Part shown: one piece after another, positions 1 to 10,295 of the stretch
Numbering within the stretch: the stretch's first letter is position 1
Layout of the letters: each line of letters opens with the position of its first letter
Source: Pollenia angustigena
Lineage: Eukaryota > Arthropoda > Insecta > Diptera > Polleniidae
Length of the DNA stretch: 64,000 bases
Direction of reading: 5' to 3'
Assembly: GCA_930367215.1 (NCBI GenBank)
Contig: OV884056.1
Coordinates: 255,281,127-255,345,126 of the forward strand
Notes under the pieces: model-generated
What the model saw: only the letters and a program-made list of their open reading frames with translations
Told to the model about the DNA's origin: nothing
Database searches by the model: none
Position numbers and translations under genes: made by a program

Positions 1-316
1 TTAAATTAGGCCTCCATCAAGAAGCTATAATCATATTATTGTTGCCTCCAAATATGTTATGAAAAATAACCATAGTATGTTGTTCTTGGAAAAAAACACT
101 ATTGTTAATTTAAAAACAAATTATTGTCATATTTAACCATAACATTTTTAGAGGCAACCATAATGTGATTGTTGGTTCTTGATGGAGGACGAATTTAACC
201 ATAATATGGTTGTTGCTGACAATTATATGGTTAAATTAAACATAATATGTTTAAAATATTCTTTAAAAATAGTTTGGTTGGAGTTGACCATATTTAAACA
301 TGTTTTTCTCTACGTG
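1..316. repeat. Family A dispersed repeat, cut by window start
   Basis: AT-rich repeat built from variants of AACCATAATATGGTTGTT and 'cctccatcaagaag', ending in TTTTTCTCTACGTG. Related copies lie near 9494-9635, 14466-14755, 23812-23955 and 61379-61612. The 9.5-kb copy has clear inverted ends (CGCAGAGAAAA / TTTTTTCTCTGCG), so this is probably a MITE family. It abuts, and probably cut, the mariner remnant that starts at about 317. Confidence 0.6.
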
Positions 317-955
317 CAATGACATGAGGAATAATAAAATGACGAATCATTTGCTCGAAGCGTTCGCCATTCCCGGTAATCTTGGCACCGGTTTCGCACT
401 TAAAGATAAATGTCCCGATGACGCAATCGGCATGTAATGGAGTCTTAAGAGTTTCATCAGGATTACTTTCTCTCCGAAAATTCTGCTTGTTTGGAAACCC
501 TTACAGCCAGAAATGAGCCACATCGCTGAAGATGATTTTATTGTAAAAGAAAACTGGTTTAACTTTCTCTTTGATTCTCAGCCCATTTACGCAATTGATG
601 TTCCGATGGATTTAATTCTAGCACAAGCTGGATCTTATATCGATGTAGACCAAGATCTTTCATCAAAGAAGTGGACGGGCAGAGACAGGGTTGAACGACA
701 AGTTCCAGTCCACTGCCATACTCATGCAATGGCTTCATCCGCTCACATGGTACTGGCTCGATTTGGATAAATTATTTTCAAAGACAGTAAATGTGGTCAA
801 GAATCGATCCAAAGTATTGCATATTAGTTGCTCTGATGGACGATTATGCGCACCGTAAACTTCATGAAGTGTTCTTTAGGTTTGGCGAACAGAACGATAA
901 TTTTGAAAATAAATATCCACGATTTGTAATGGTTGTTCTGCCGTAAATCTTTGAA
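317..955 (-). pseudogene. Broken mariner-like transposase (N-terminal and middle part)
   Basis: Read on the minus strand in several frames, this is the first two thirds of an insect mariner transposase (cut-and-paste DNA transposase). From about 950 downward come QIVDIYFQNYRSVR, GAHNRPSEQLICNTLDRF, then YKIQLVLELNPSEHQLR, then IIFSDVAHFWL, which carries the first catalytic Asp of the family motif FSDEAHFW. These are followed by NPDETLKTPLHAD and ITGNGERFEQMIRHFIIP. Several frameshifts and stops separate the blocks. The part with the second and third catalytic residues is missing where family A begins. An 85-aa plus-strand open frame over the same bases (513-770) is only an antisense shadow. 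The family call is strong; the exact clade is not resolved. Confidence 0.82.
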
Positions 956-1039
956 TGATGATTTGCCAAAGTATAATGGAAAAAAGTCAAGCACACTTAA
1001 TAAGTATGGCAGCTGGTTTTACAGTTATCTACATCGAAA

Positions 1040-1576
1040 GTTCTATACTTTTAAAAAACACCCATAATCAGAAAAGTTGCTCACACTTTAAGCAATTTTC
1101 TTTAAAAAAAACCCTCTCAGATTCTGAACAACTTTTTTTTTATTTATAAGTAAAGTTACGCCGGTACTGAACTACCCTCTTTAAATTACTTAGTAGCTTA
1201 GATTCTGAGCTGTTTCAATAAAAAAAATAGCTCAGATTCTAAGCTGATTTCTTTAAAAAAGTAGCTCAGATATTAACCATTTTCCGTCCATTAACTTCCA
1301 TAAAAAGGTAGCTATTTTCTATATTCATTGTAGCTGAAAATCTGCACTACTCCTTCAACGCATACTACTTTTAAGCTTTTTTCTATAAGAAAAGTATCTC
1401 AGGTTATGAAAAAAACTAAAATATCTCAAATGCGAGACCATATGTCCTTGGAAAGGTATCTTCAATTCTAAGCTCTTTTTGGTAAAAGAAAGTAGCTTAA
1501 ATCCTTAAGCTTTTTCTATTAAAAGATACCTGAAACTCTAAGCACTTTTTCTATAAAAATATACATAGCTTAAAAT
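1040..1576. repeat. Degenerate ~40-bp minisatellite
   Basis: A core like GTAGCTCAGATTCTAAGCT followed by TTTTCTATAAAAAA recurs imperfectly about ten times (for example near 1193, 1229, 1262, 1310, 1393, 1455, 1490, 1525). Spacing is variable and copies are strongly diverged, so it is an old tandem array. No coding potential is visible. Confidence 0.6.
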
Positions 1577-2640
1577 CCAACTTCTCCTTGTAAAAAAATC
1601 GGAGATTTTGTAAAAATTCAAGTAAAATTTCGGAAAACTGGTTAATTGTTCTTTGCATTTATAGAATTTATAAGGATTAAAAAATTCGTTCTCTTTTACC
1701 ATTTTTCTTATCTTTCCCCCAAAAAATTTATATTGTAGCAATGTAAGCACACATACCCCTACAAAGTTCAAATTCTCCACAACAACTAAACTATACACGT
1801 ACAGTACCAATGCCCATACACATGTACGCAATTCATTTATAATGTCCTTGTTATACAATCTGTTGTATGTGGTATTGAATGTATGTATGGCAGTGCGTAA
1901 AATGTATACATGTATGTATACAATGTATATGTATGAACCAAAAAAGAAAAAGAAAAAACTGAAAAAAAGAATTCTCTCTCATTCTCAAATTTTTTTGTAT
2001 AGAGGTGTTTTATATCATGTTTGTATTTTTCTGGCGTTAATTTTCTCAATATGGTTTAACCTGCAGCCAAAAGTTAATTAAAAACCAACAAACTCCAATA
2101 TTGGTTAATAACACAAAAACACATCATCAACAACAACAACAACAACAGTGGCAGCAACACAAAAGTCGTATAGAGTAGAAAAAAGTATTTGATATTTAAA
2201 ACTTTGTCGAATTAATATTAAACAAGAGCTCTCCTGTATATGAATGCTTTTATTAAAATGTGCTAAATTTCTTTTTAAGAATTAAACATTCAAATTTAAT
2301 ATTTCAAAGCATTAAATGGAATTGTTCATAAAGAAAATATCAGGTTAAAAAAAGGTTGTTAAAACAAATTTTTCTATTAAAATTTAAATAAAATTTTTGT
2401 TATAAAAAAAGTGGTAAAAATTTAATTTAAATAAATGTTTTTTGTTATTACTTTACATATGATCAGGATACACAATCTTGTCATTTCATATAACAAATGG
2501 CCATTAAAATTTGCATTCAAAAAACAGAACAGCACTAAGAACTTCTAGCACTTCGGAGCAAAAATTCGAGTCCTTCCCATATGTCCTGAAATTAAATTAT
2601 TGTATAAAGGATGGAAAAATTGCACCAACTCTTTGAATTT
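1577..2640. other. AT-rich stretch, no gene seen
   Basis: Open frames overlap on both strands and have low-complexity translations, so I treat them as chance. A short CAA triplet run sits at 2126-2146. No family resemblance was seen. Confidence 0.6.
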
Positions 2641-2751
2641 TTTGCATGAATTAACCCTACGGTCCATAACCGGGAACCCGGGTACTTTTTTGAACTTTAA
2701 AGTGCTGCTGTTCCTTTATTATTGAAGATATCAACATGAAACTCCGGATCA

Positions 2752-2930
2752 TCACAGATTTCGGCTAAACTTAGAGACTAGAAAAAAGTTTATCAAATTT
2801 GGTTAAATATAAATCTTTCTTCTCCTGTTTTCTGGCAAAGAAGTGCACAAATAGCAGCATCCTGTTATTGGCTTCCTGCGATCAGTAGAAGCAGCCGTAG
2901 AAGTAGATGGTTGCTAGGTATAGGTTACCG
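2752..2930 (-). pseudogene. Fragment of piggyBac transposase cysteine-rich tail
   Basis: On the minus strand one frame reads STDRRKPITGCCYLCTSLPE, then NRRRKIYI, a stop, then LVSKFSRNL and a stop at 2752-2754. The pattern Cys-Cys-x-x-Cys followed by a basic stretch resembles the C-terminal zinc-binding domain of piggyBac transposases (CxxC, then R-K-T, then CxxC). The second half has lost its cysteines. Its place just inside a TTAA/CCC end supports the call, but the similarity is short. The catalytic region is gone. Confidence 0.5.
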
Positions 2931-2990
2931 TCTCCACTGGTCTTCCCAAAAAGCTCTCAATTGCTGATTTGGTGGGAAAATGGCGCGTTA

Positions 2991-3498
2991 AGCCTAGTAC
3001 TCTGTTCAAATTTGTGAAAAATGTTGAGCAACATTGATTATTCCACACGAAAATTATGACATTTCTCAATGTTACCAATCATGCGAGTTTGTACAATTTG
3101 ACGTTTTTATTCCTTCAAAGTATGCTACATTGTTTCATGTATGTAAACAAACGCCACATGTATTTTACTAAAATTATTTTTTTTAATAAAAAATTTAATA
3201 AAAAAAAAAAGTAAATAAGGATAAAAAACTGTTACCGGTTGTGTTATTTTAATTTTTTATTTCTTGTTTAATATTAAGTTCATACTTTTTTGCTTTTGCT
3301 TAAAATTCCACGTGAAATAAAGGCAGCTTACATTATTTCGCAGTTGTAAAAAAATGCTGCCAGAAACATTTCGGAACTTTTTCACAAAATAAACAGAGTA
3401 CAACTCTATCAACATTATTTCATAGATATTCCGCACAAGTTTTTTTCATATGCATTTTGACAGCATTTCACGTGAAATGTTGAACAGAGTACCAGGCT
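2991..3498. mobile_element. Inverted-repeat MITE with iterated end motif
   Basis: The ends are inverted: AGCCTAGTACTCTGTTCAA at 2991 and the complement of AGCCTGGTACTCTGTTCAA ending at 3498. Parts of the end (AACAGAGTAC, TTTCACGTGAAATGTTG) recur inside, near 3020, 3390 and 3465. No clear target duplication is visible. No open frame of interest is present. It lies inside the piggyBac-like remnant. Confidence 0.65.
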
Positions 3499-3700
3499 AT
3501 ACTTGGCGATTGTCTACTCTTTCTTCTATTATTGGCGCACACAAATCTCCAGCAAGTTTACGCAAAAAGCGTTTTCTCTTTGTTGTTGATATGGAACAGT
3601 TCTGTTATTATCATAAAATATAGTGTATGCCGCAAAAGCACTAACATCGAGCATATTGTACAAAAAAGACAAAGGCCACCTTTTTGTGTGTCTCTGTGTG

Positions 3701-4796
3701 GTATACTCGGCTCCACGAAAAGCCCCCCAATGAAATAACGCCCAAACGAGAAATGAAATATTCCCCAATTTTTTTTTTCATACATTTTTGGGTGTTATTT
3801 CATATGAAATAACTCCCAATTTTTTTGGGCCGTTTTTCATTTTCTTTGGGAATTATTTCATTCCTCATTTGGGGTTTTCAAATTATGAAATAATCTCCAA
3901 TGAAATAACACCCAACAAATTTTAAAATTCGAGGCTTTTTTCATAGCGCGTTTAATTTGGGTGTTGTTTTATTTTTTATTCGGAGTGATTTCATTTTTAA
4001 AGCTGTTTGTTTTTGGGGGTTATTTTATTTTATTTGGGGTTTATTTCATTTGCTTAGTTTGATCTTTTTTCTTTTTTTTCAAGAATATTCAAGTAACTGT
4101 GTCAACATATGAGTACAATCTACGTAGCATGTTAAGTTGAGTTGTTGTTCAGTTGTGCATCGAAGTTTGGACGCTTTACATCATCTCTTGTTAATATTTA
4201 AAAAAATGGAATTCGAAATTGTTGGTGAAAAATAAAGAAATAGCAATTTGCTATATTCTTTAAGTGAAAAACAATTATATTTAAACAGTGGAGGTAGTTC
4301 TGTAAAGGCCAAACGTAAAAGGCAAATTGTCTTCCGAACTGCAAAAATAGAGCAGGGCTACAAGGATCTACGGGCGGGTAAAATAACTGCAGCAATATTT
4401 TTGAACAGAATATATCCTTATTATGAAGAAGACGCCTGCGGGCCTCCACACGATTCATTTCAATAATTTTGCGACTTTACTGTTGGTCCATATTGACTTC
4501 ATGAAATCTTTGGTGAAACTGACTCTTTTATGAATTTTGGGCATAATTTTATTTTTGTTGCTGATGGGGTTTATTTCATTGGGGGTTATTTCATTTTAAT
4601 CATTGGGTGTTATTTTATATGAAATAACACCAAAATATTGGGGGTTGTTTCGTTTTGGGGTTTATTTCATTTATTTTTCGATGTTATTTCATTCACTGCT
4701 TTTGGATGTTATTTCCTATTTTTTGGTGTTTATTTCATTGGCGGTTATTTCCTGGGCGTTATTTCATTGGGGGGCTTTTCGTGGAGCCGTATACTC
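3701..4796. mobile_element. Foldback-like DNA element with exact 8-bp target duplication
   Basis: An exact 8-bp direct repeat GTATACTC (3701-3708 and 4789-4796) flanks inverted ends that start GGCTCCACGAAAAGCCCC (3709) and end with the complement (4788). Each arm is filled with about 10 or more variants of TGAAATAACGCCCAA in both orientations. The middle (about 4085-4560) is unique sequence with a small open frame. An 8-bp duplication fits hAT or P superfamilies, but the tips match no family I can name. Confidence 0.8.
4206..4466 (+). CDS. Unrecognised small open frame in foldback core
   Basis: I do not recognise this protein. The open stretch 4248-4466 (72 codons) is basic in its middle (VKAKRKRQIVFRTAKIEQGY) and ends acidic (YYEEDACGPPHDSF). 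An ATG at 4206 opens MEFEIVGEK and then stops. A possible intron could join the two: a GTGAAA donor near 4224 and a TTTAAACAG acceptor before TGGAGG near 4291. Just upstream, TTCAGTTGTGCATCGAAG (about 4149) looks like an insect initiator. It may be a degraded transposase exon or captured host sequence. Base composition is less AT-rich than the flanks. Real coding status is unproven. Confidence 0.25.
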
Positions 4797-5117
4797 CCGA
4801 AGCGTCTGGTCCATAACATACGTAGGGTTAAATATATGTTGCGAACTGAAAAATAAAAGTAATTTGAAGAGACCAAGTATTCTTTTATAAAAAACTTAAG
4901 CTACTTATTTATTTCCTTGATGATGTAGTTTATAAACTTACATACATTTATCTACAATTTCGTCTGCTAGTGTCAAAGGAAATCTGAATTCAAACCATAA
5001 ACGTCTATTTTATTTTCAAATATTTAGTTTCTTAGTTATTGAACTAAACCTATTTTAGCAATGTTATTTTCGGGAATACAAAATTTATTATAAATAAGAT
5101 TTGTGTATGACGTGCTA

Positions 5118-6180
5118 AATTCCCAATTTTTTTTTTTTTATAAATACACTGAAATTTATTATTATGCAAACACTAGTTTCTATGCGCTTTTCACTGGTTG
5201 CTTAGCCCTGATCGTCACGAAACTTCATCCAAAGATTTTACAAAAACTAAAGATATTATATAAATAAAACTTTTAACAGTGCATGTAAACGACATGTTTT
5301 TTACATCTGACTTGTCAACTTTTCAAGTCACATGTAATTATAATATTCGGTCACAAACGTACATGTAATTTGCTTCTGACATTGTTTCTGTTTTTTTGGC
5401 ATAGTTATTGCAAAAACCAAAATAAAAATGCCGCCACGAAAATTTTTATTTACGCCGTAAAATAATTAAGCCATCTTACGCGCCTTAAAAAAACCTTTCT
5501 TACGATACCCAATTAGCATATGTTGGTAAGGAAACAGATTCTCAAATTAAAAAAACATTAAAAAATATACCCTTTTTCAAACTGGTCCAGCTCACGAGAG
5601 GTCAAAGCTGAAGCCGAAATATTTAAAATGTCATCTTAAAAAACTCCAAGGTTAATTTTTAGGAGGGTACATCGAGCACTTTTTTTTGGTGTGTCGCTGT
5701 TATATATATTTACATAAATTCTATTCAATGGTGCGATGATCATACATATTTCGGTATTGTAAAATATTAACTTCAGCCGGCTAATTATTCCGTCAATAGT
5801 GGACGCCGCTGGCGGTTTCTTCTCGGGATTGATTTCTGATGTCAGATGGTTTGTCAAAAGAAAATAAAGCAAGCTCTAATTGAAATTTTGTCAGATGACT
5901 TTGCATCTTACTTTAACAGAAGCAAAGTTTAGAAGGTAACACACGACATGTATGTATTTTGCAGTGGGAAATTTGACATGTCAGATCACAAAAAAGGTCG
6001 CCTTAAGCGAACAAAAAGTTCAACCCTTAACAATATCAAAGCTATAACAAAAACAACAACAATAAGTGAGTTTTTCTTTTCTAACATTCGCTCTAAATGG
6101 GTGGCTTTTTTCTTTTCTTTACTTTATTGTTCTTTTTTTTTAATTTGTTTCTTATTTTGATTTCATTACACTGCTTTACA
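5118..6180 (+). repeat. Family B repeat, split by a TTAA MITE
   Basis: 5118-5276 matches the start of family B (GTGCTAAATTCCCAATTTTT, then 'ggttgctta', then 'aaagatatt'). 6007 to about 6120 matches its continuation (AACAATATCAAAGCT, then the diverged 'tctaacattcgc'). The 726-bp element between them sits in a TTAA site. Better copies are near 12 kb, 38 kb, 41 kb and 45 kb. Confidence 0.6.
5273..6006. mobile_element. TTAA-flanked MITE (family E), copy 1
   Basis: TTAA stands on both sides (5273-5276 and 6003-6006). The element 5277-6002 has inverted ends related to GCATGTAAACGACATGTTTT and, from the right, GGCGACC then 'gatctgacatgtcaaattt'. A 603-bp sister lies at 26444-27046. TTAA targeting points to piggyBac or Kolobok mobilisation. 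No coding capacity is visible; the 78-aa minus-strand frame inside is not conserved in the sister copy. Confidence 0.7.
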
Positions 6181-6283
6181 AATTTTTAATTTGGAAAAAT
6201 ACCAAGAACGCCACATGCCTAGATATGTTTATTGGGACCTCCTGAACACGAAAAACGCTGTAATTTTTTTTTTCTAACTACCG

Positions 6284-6474
6284 TTTATGGGCGGGCGGCA
6301 CCATCGGGCCGTATTTTTCAAAAATGAGGCCGGTCAGTCAGTTACTTATCATCTCGCTATCGTGAGATGATAACTTACATTTTATGGCCCGAATTGGAAG
6401 ATAAGGATGTTGACGCTATGTGGTTTCAACAGAACGCTGCCACTTGCCACACAGCTAACGAAACAATGGCTTTA
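6284..6474 (+). pseudogene. Mariner-like transposase fragment, catalytic Asp changed
   Basis: Three frames in sequence read LWAGGTIGPYF, FKNEAGQSVT and RYREMITYILWPELED, then DVDAMWFQQNAATCHTANET. This is the middle of an insect mariner transposase. The family normally has FQQDGATCHTA, with the second catalytic Asp. Here it is Asn, so the copy could not cut DNA even if the frame were intact. Similarity stops at about 6474, where the 82-bp tandem array begins. The rest of the element is not seen. Confidence 0.78.
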
Positions 6475-6770
6475 GTTAGCGAAGCCGGTGTTTGTTATAC
6501 CATAGATGATAAAATCCTTGCGCCCGCCCAAAGGCCGTCTGTGCAGAAAAGCTTTAGTTAGCGAAGCCGGTCTTTGTTATACCATAGAGCAGAAAATCCT
6601 TGCGCCCGGCCGAAGGCCGGCTATGCAGGGAAGCTTTAGTTAGCGAAGCCGGTGTTTGTTATACCACAGAGGATAAAATCCTGTTCATAGAAGCTTTAGT
6701 TAGCGAAGTCGGTACTTGTTTTATCAAAGAGGAGAAAATCCTTGCGCCCAGCCGTATGTCGGCTATGCTC
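6469..6770 (+). repeat. 82-bp tandem repeat, four units
   Basis: Units start at 6469, 6551, 6633 and 6693 with GCTTTAGTTAGCGAAGCCGG, followed by TTTGTTATACCATAGA and 'aaaatccttgcgccc', then a GC-rich hairpin (GGCCGAAGGCCGG). Spacing is 82, 82 and 60 bp; the third unit lacks 22 bp. Units in the other orientation occur at 9669-9880, and a single one at about 27470-27535, so it is mobile or part of a mobile element. Confidence 0.8.
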
Positions 6771-6787
6771 TCGAGTTTGCAAGCATG

Positions 6788-6930
6788 TTGTGGACATTAT
6801 GACACTCTACAAAGTGTCATAACGTCCACGGACTTTATGACACTGCTCTGATGGACATTATGACTCTGTGAAGCTTTTTGGAGTGTCATAGTGTCCACGG
6901 ACACTATGACACTGGACGTTATGACATGCC
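6788..6930. repeat. Palindrome cluster (family H)
   Basis: Repeated inverted forms of GTGGACATTATGACACT occur at about 6790, 6812, 6826, 6853, 6882, 6895 and 6906, able to fold into several hairpins. A related piece (GACACTGGACTTTATGGCATGC on the minus strand, 9468-9490) again lies near the 82-bp repeat, so both are probably parts of one element. A (TATCA)n palindrome follows at 6938-6968. Confidence 0.6.
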
Positions 6931-6969
6931 ACCATTGATATCATATCATATCATATCATGATATCATAA

Positions 6970-8640
6970 TAAAAAGAAATAACAAAAATTTCCTAAATAA
7001 TTTGTGTTTTATTCAAAATGAACATCGGCCCTTTAAATTTAACCAATTATATTTGAAAGTTTAACTAATAATTAAATAAAGCTGGAAATAATATTTTAGC
7101 TTTAGCTAACTATTGACTGTGGAGGATTAATCAAAAACTCGGCACAGCCGCATGTAGCTTACTAACTATCTAATATCTTTTTGAGCTCCTACAGTCTTTA
7201 TCTTTATACAATCTTAATGCATAACTATCACAATATTTTCCTAATAAATTTTAAAATATAAATATTATTTTAAAAAAATATCCTAAATAAATTTAATTCT
7301 GATTAGCTTTGTCTGGATCTTGTCAGAAAAGAAAAAAACTTAACAGAGTAAAAGCAGAATGCCAACAATAACCCTGTTGTTAACCCTCATCCATAATAAT
7401 ACGTCGTTGACAGTTGACTACAATTTCTTTTAAAATGCCAAAAAAAAAGGTGAAGAATACAACTTTCACTAAAAAGAATATTTTCTATATCTCATCGCGT
7501 TTTTTTGTGCTTTGCAGACTTAAACATTCACAAGTTGCTGGTGCTGCTGACAATGAAATTTTATTTTATATGTGTATGTTTGTATATAAAAATAAACATA
7601 TAATTTTTGAAGTTATCTACTGCAAAACTTTTAAACACCAAACGGAAAGAACGATGATTTTCACGTAAGTTAACTTTAAGGCTAAATAAGTCTACTAGTC
7701 TGTCCGTCCATTGGTACTTCTTTTTTCAAATGTCTATCCCATGCATAATATACCATATAGCCGTCTGTCTACATGTTTGGGTATCCTTATTCGTCTAAGT
7801 CTTCGTAGTTACGTTTTTTTCTATGAATGAATATTATGGTTGTTGCTCTTGTTACTGGTGATTATAGCAAACCAAACATACATAAATATTTTTTATGATG
7901 CTTTCTGTTTTTATTTTTCAAGCTTCTTTTGTATTTTCTACAAGGGCGGAAAGCTGTCATAAGCAGATAAGCTGCCGCAATAAGCTTTCGTTGGAGATAT
8001 ATATTTACACTGATTTACGAGATTCAGTTTGCATATGGTAATCATAGAAAAACACAACGACCTTTTTACAATTTTCATTTATTCCTTTTCACTTGTTTGT
8101 CTTTTTTTTATTTTTAATTTATTTAAAATTTTACATGTTGTTTTGGTATTTTATATTTTACAGAACAAATTGTTCGTGTTCGTTTGTCATAACTTTAATC
8201 TAAAATGTTCATTAAATGAAATGGAAAAGCAAAAATGGAGTAAAAGTAAATTCATTTTAAATTGAAATTAATTTGTTTTACCAAGTGTCCTATTTATTAT
8301 CTATTCCATGAGAAGCAAAAAAATGCATTGTGATACTAGATGTTCTTATAATTTTTAATATTTTTAAAAGCAATTTCTTGTTTTCTGTTTGCAATATCGT
8401 TCTTTTTTGCATTTCACACCAAAATCCAATCTTAAAAATGGTTTCGATTAGTCTAATGCTCTATTCTATTGCAGCTTAACCAAACTTGCATATATGAACT
8501 CATACATACGTATATAGCCAAAAAACCAATAAAAAATGTATGTGTTAGTGTACTTTGGGACTTTACAGTTTGTTATAAAACATTTAAGAAGGCTTAAATC
8601 GATTATAGAGATTTTTTGATAGCCTCACAGTTACATCTTA
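6970..8640. other. AT-rich stretch, nothing recognised
   Basis: Short AT-rich open frames on both strands only. TTAACCCTCATCC at 7380 resembles a piggyBac tip, but no partner was found. Confidence 0.5.
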
Positions 8641-8645
8641 TAGAT

Positions 8646-8929
8646 GGCATACCCGATGTATAGATAAATTGCGATGCGAAAATCAATGCGATGCACAAAT
8701 GAAATGCGATGCGAAAGAAATTTGGTATTATGGTGGCAACGCTGCTCAAATCAACGTCAGTGTCAACAAACGTCAAACATTTGTGTGACATTTGTTTTCG
8801 CAATGTAGAATACCGACTTGCCACCTTTTTGCATTTGAAATGCGATTAAAAAAAACTTTGCGAATATCGCAATATAGAATAGCAATTGTTCGCATTTATG
8901 TATTTTCGCATCGCAATTCAGAATAAGCC
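8646..8929. mobile_element. Inverted-repeat MITE with iterated GCGATGCGAAAA motif
   Basis: From the right end the minus strand reads GGCTTATTC then TGAATTGCGATGCGAAAAT. The left arm has GATAAATTGCGATGCGAAAA at about 8661, though its tip is altered. AATGCGATGCGAAA variants recur at about 8670, 8686, 8701, 8840, 8861 and 8890. No target duplication was found. Left boundary uncertain. Confidence 0.6.
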
Positions 8930-9493
8930 TCCAGGTATATTTCTTATATATATTATTACAGCTTTACCGACAATTTCACTTAGTTCAGTTAAAATTATCT
9001 ATCAGTCATAGCTGTCAAAGCATATTGTTAACTGGAAGTTAAAGTAATAATTAGTTTTAAAGTTCATTCAATTTAATTTCCGTTAATTTATTTTTATAAA
9101 GCACGAAAATTTACGGCTGTAGGAAAAATCGCCCAAAGAAAAATGGCCCCAAAAAAAAAATGAAAAATCGCCCAAATGAAGAATCGCCCAAAAGAACATG
9201 AAAAATTACCCAAAAAGTTATATATGAAATTTTGCCCAAAAGAAACGAAAAAGGGCCCAAAATAAAAATGAAAAATGACCCAAAAAGAAATGTAAGTTTT
9301 ATGTAAAAATTGCATTGTATCTTCAACAGCTGCGCGGCATTATGGACAGTAATACCTATTTGAGCCCACCGCCAAACTTTGTGCACTATTCAATAGTTAA
9401 ATATTAATTAATCACTGCATAGTTATAATCAATTACTCAAAACAGAATATAGCTTTTTGCAAGGTAGCATGCCATAAAGTCCAGTGTCATATA

Positions 9494-9635
9494 CGCAGAG
9501 AAAACCCTGTTTTATTATGGTCACAACCAACAAAACTATTTTTAAAGAAACTTATTTTACCATAATATGGTTGTCGGTCACAATGATACGGTTAAATTAA
9601 ACAGTTAAAAATGGTTTTGTAGTTTTTTCTCTGCG
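9494..9635. mobile_element. Family A MITE, short copy
   Basis: Inverted ends CGCAGAGAAAA and TTTTTTCTCTGCG bound 142 bp with the AACCATAATATGGTTG-type core. CATATA stands beside the left end and two bases beyond the right end, suggesting a target duplication. This is the best copy for defining family A. Confidence 0.65.
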
Positions 9636-9668
9636 TGCATATATTAAACATGTAACGAAAACACTTTA

Positions 9669-9880
9669 GGGCGCAAGGATTTTTTTCCCCTATGGGGAAA
9701 GCGCTTACTAAAGCGTCTCGGTATAGCCGGCCTTCGGCCAGGCGCAAGTATTTTCTACTCTATGGTATAACAAAGACCGACTTCGCTAACTAAAGCTTAT
9801 CTGCGCAGACGGCCTTTGGGTGGGCGCAAGGATCTTTTGCTTTATGGTATAACAAGTACCAGTTTCGCTAAGTAAAGCGA
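9669..9880 (-). repeat. 82-bp tandem repeat, three units, minus strand
   Basis: Complement of the 6.5-kb array: 'ggcgcaaggat', TATGGTATAACAA and TTCGCTAACTAAAGC recur. It lies next to a family H fragment (9468-9490), the same pairing as at 6469-6930, with a family A MITE inserted between. Confidence 0.7.
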
Positions 9881-10041
9881 AAAATCACCCAATAATAACG
9901 AAAAATAGCCCAAAAATTTTGGGTCACTTTTCATATGAATTCAGGCCCAATTTGACATGGAATTTTTTTGGGCGATTTTTAATTTTTTTTTTTTTTTGGG
10001 CCATTTTTCTTTTGGCGATATTTCCTACAGCCAAAATTAAC

Positions 10042-10295
10042 ATCATGAAATTAATTAAAATTTATTGATAATTGTTCATTATTAACCAAACTGGGAATCG
10101 AACCCAGGCTCTCACGGACAGGTTGCCCTGACATGTTTCGATTGTAATCACATAATCTCTTCAGAGGGGTGTTTTCCGTTTAACACTAACCGCCATTGAC
10201 GAAGGCTGGATAGTCAATAGTCAAACGTCAATCTTTAAACCAAATGGTTTTTTAACCTTGGTAGATCGAAATTTACTCTTTGAATGATTATCTAC
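10042..10295 (-). repeat. tRNA-like dispersed repeat, copy 1
   Basis: The minus strand contains a B-box-like GGGTTCGATTCCCAG (about 10091-10105) preceded by a tRNA-like arm, inside a roughly 250-bp repeat. Outer parts are inverted: AATTAAA..GATAATCATTCA at one side and AATTAAA..TTGATAATTGTTCA at the other. Sister copies: 39525-39805 (minus) and 17735-18375 (plus, interrupted). Not a real tRNA gene, because no paired acceptor stem is seen. Confidence 0.6.

Larger units (their letters stand above)
2655..4827. mobile_element. piggyBac-like remnant with TTAA ends, carrying two insertions
   Basis: The left end reads TTAA then CCCTACGGTCCATAACC at 2651. The right end, read inward on the minus strand, is TTAA then CCCTACGTATGTTATGG (TTAA at 4828-4831). 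TTAA duplication and CCC-starting tips are typical of piggyBac. Only about 580 bp belongs to this element. The rest is the insertion at 2991-3498 and the element at 3709-4788. It also holds a remnant of the transposase tail (2752-2930, minus). Confidence 0.7.
9106..10041. mobile_element. Foldback-like element with 9-bp target duplication (one mismatch)
   Basis: The flanks AAAATTTAC (9106-9114) and AAAATTAAC (10033-10041) bound inverted ends GGCTGTAGGAAAAATCGCCC and its complement. Arms are filled with variants of TGAAAAATCGCCCAAA in both orientations. The repeated core is nearly the same as in the 3.7-kb element (TGAAATAACGCCCAAA), although the tips differ. The centre carries later insertions: a family A MITE (9494-9635) and 82-bp repeat units (9669-9880). 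Confidence 0.75.

Noticed and set aside
513..770. 85-aa plus-strand protein
   Set aside because: The minus strand carries clear mariner transposase blocks, so this frame is an antisense shadow.
1538..2081. Overlapping frames of 106, 70 and 79 aa
   Set aside because: Mutually overlapping on both strands, AT-driven, no motif.
6469..6770. 82-bp repeats as CRISPR or gene frame (83-aa open frame)
   Set aside because: Whole units repeat without spacers, and the translated frame only reflects the repeat.
7380..7400. piggyBac end TTAACCCTCATCC
   Set aside because: No matching second end or coding trace nearby.
10088..10130. tRNA gene on the minus strand
   Set aside because: B-box is present but no paired acceptor and anticodon stems; the sequence is dispersed in three copies.
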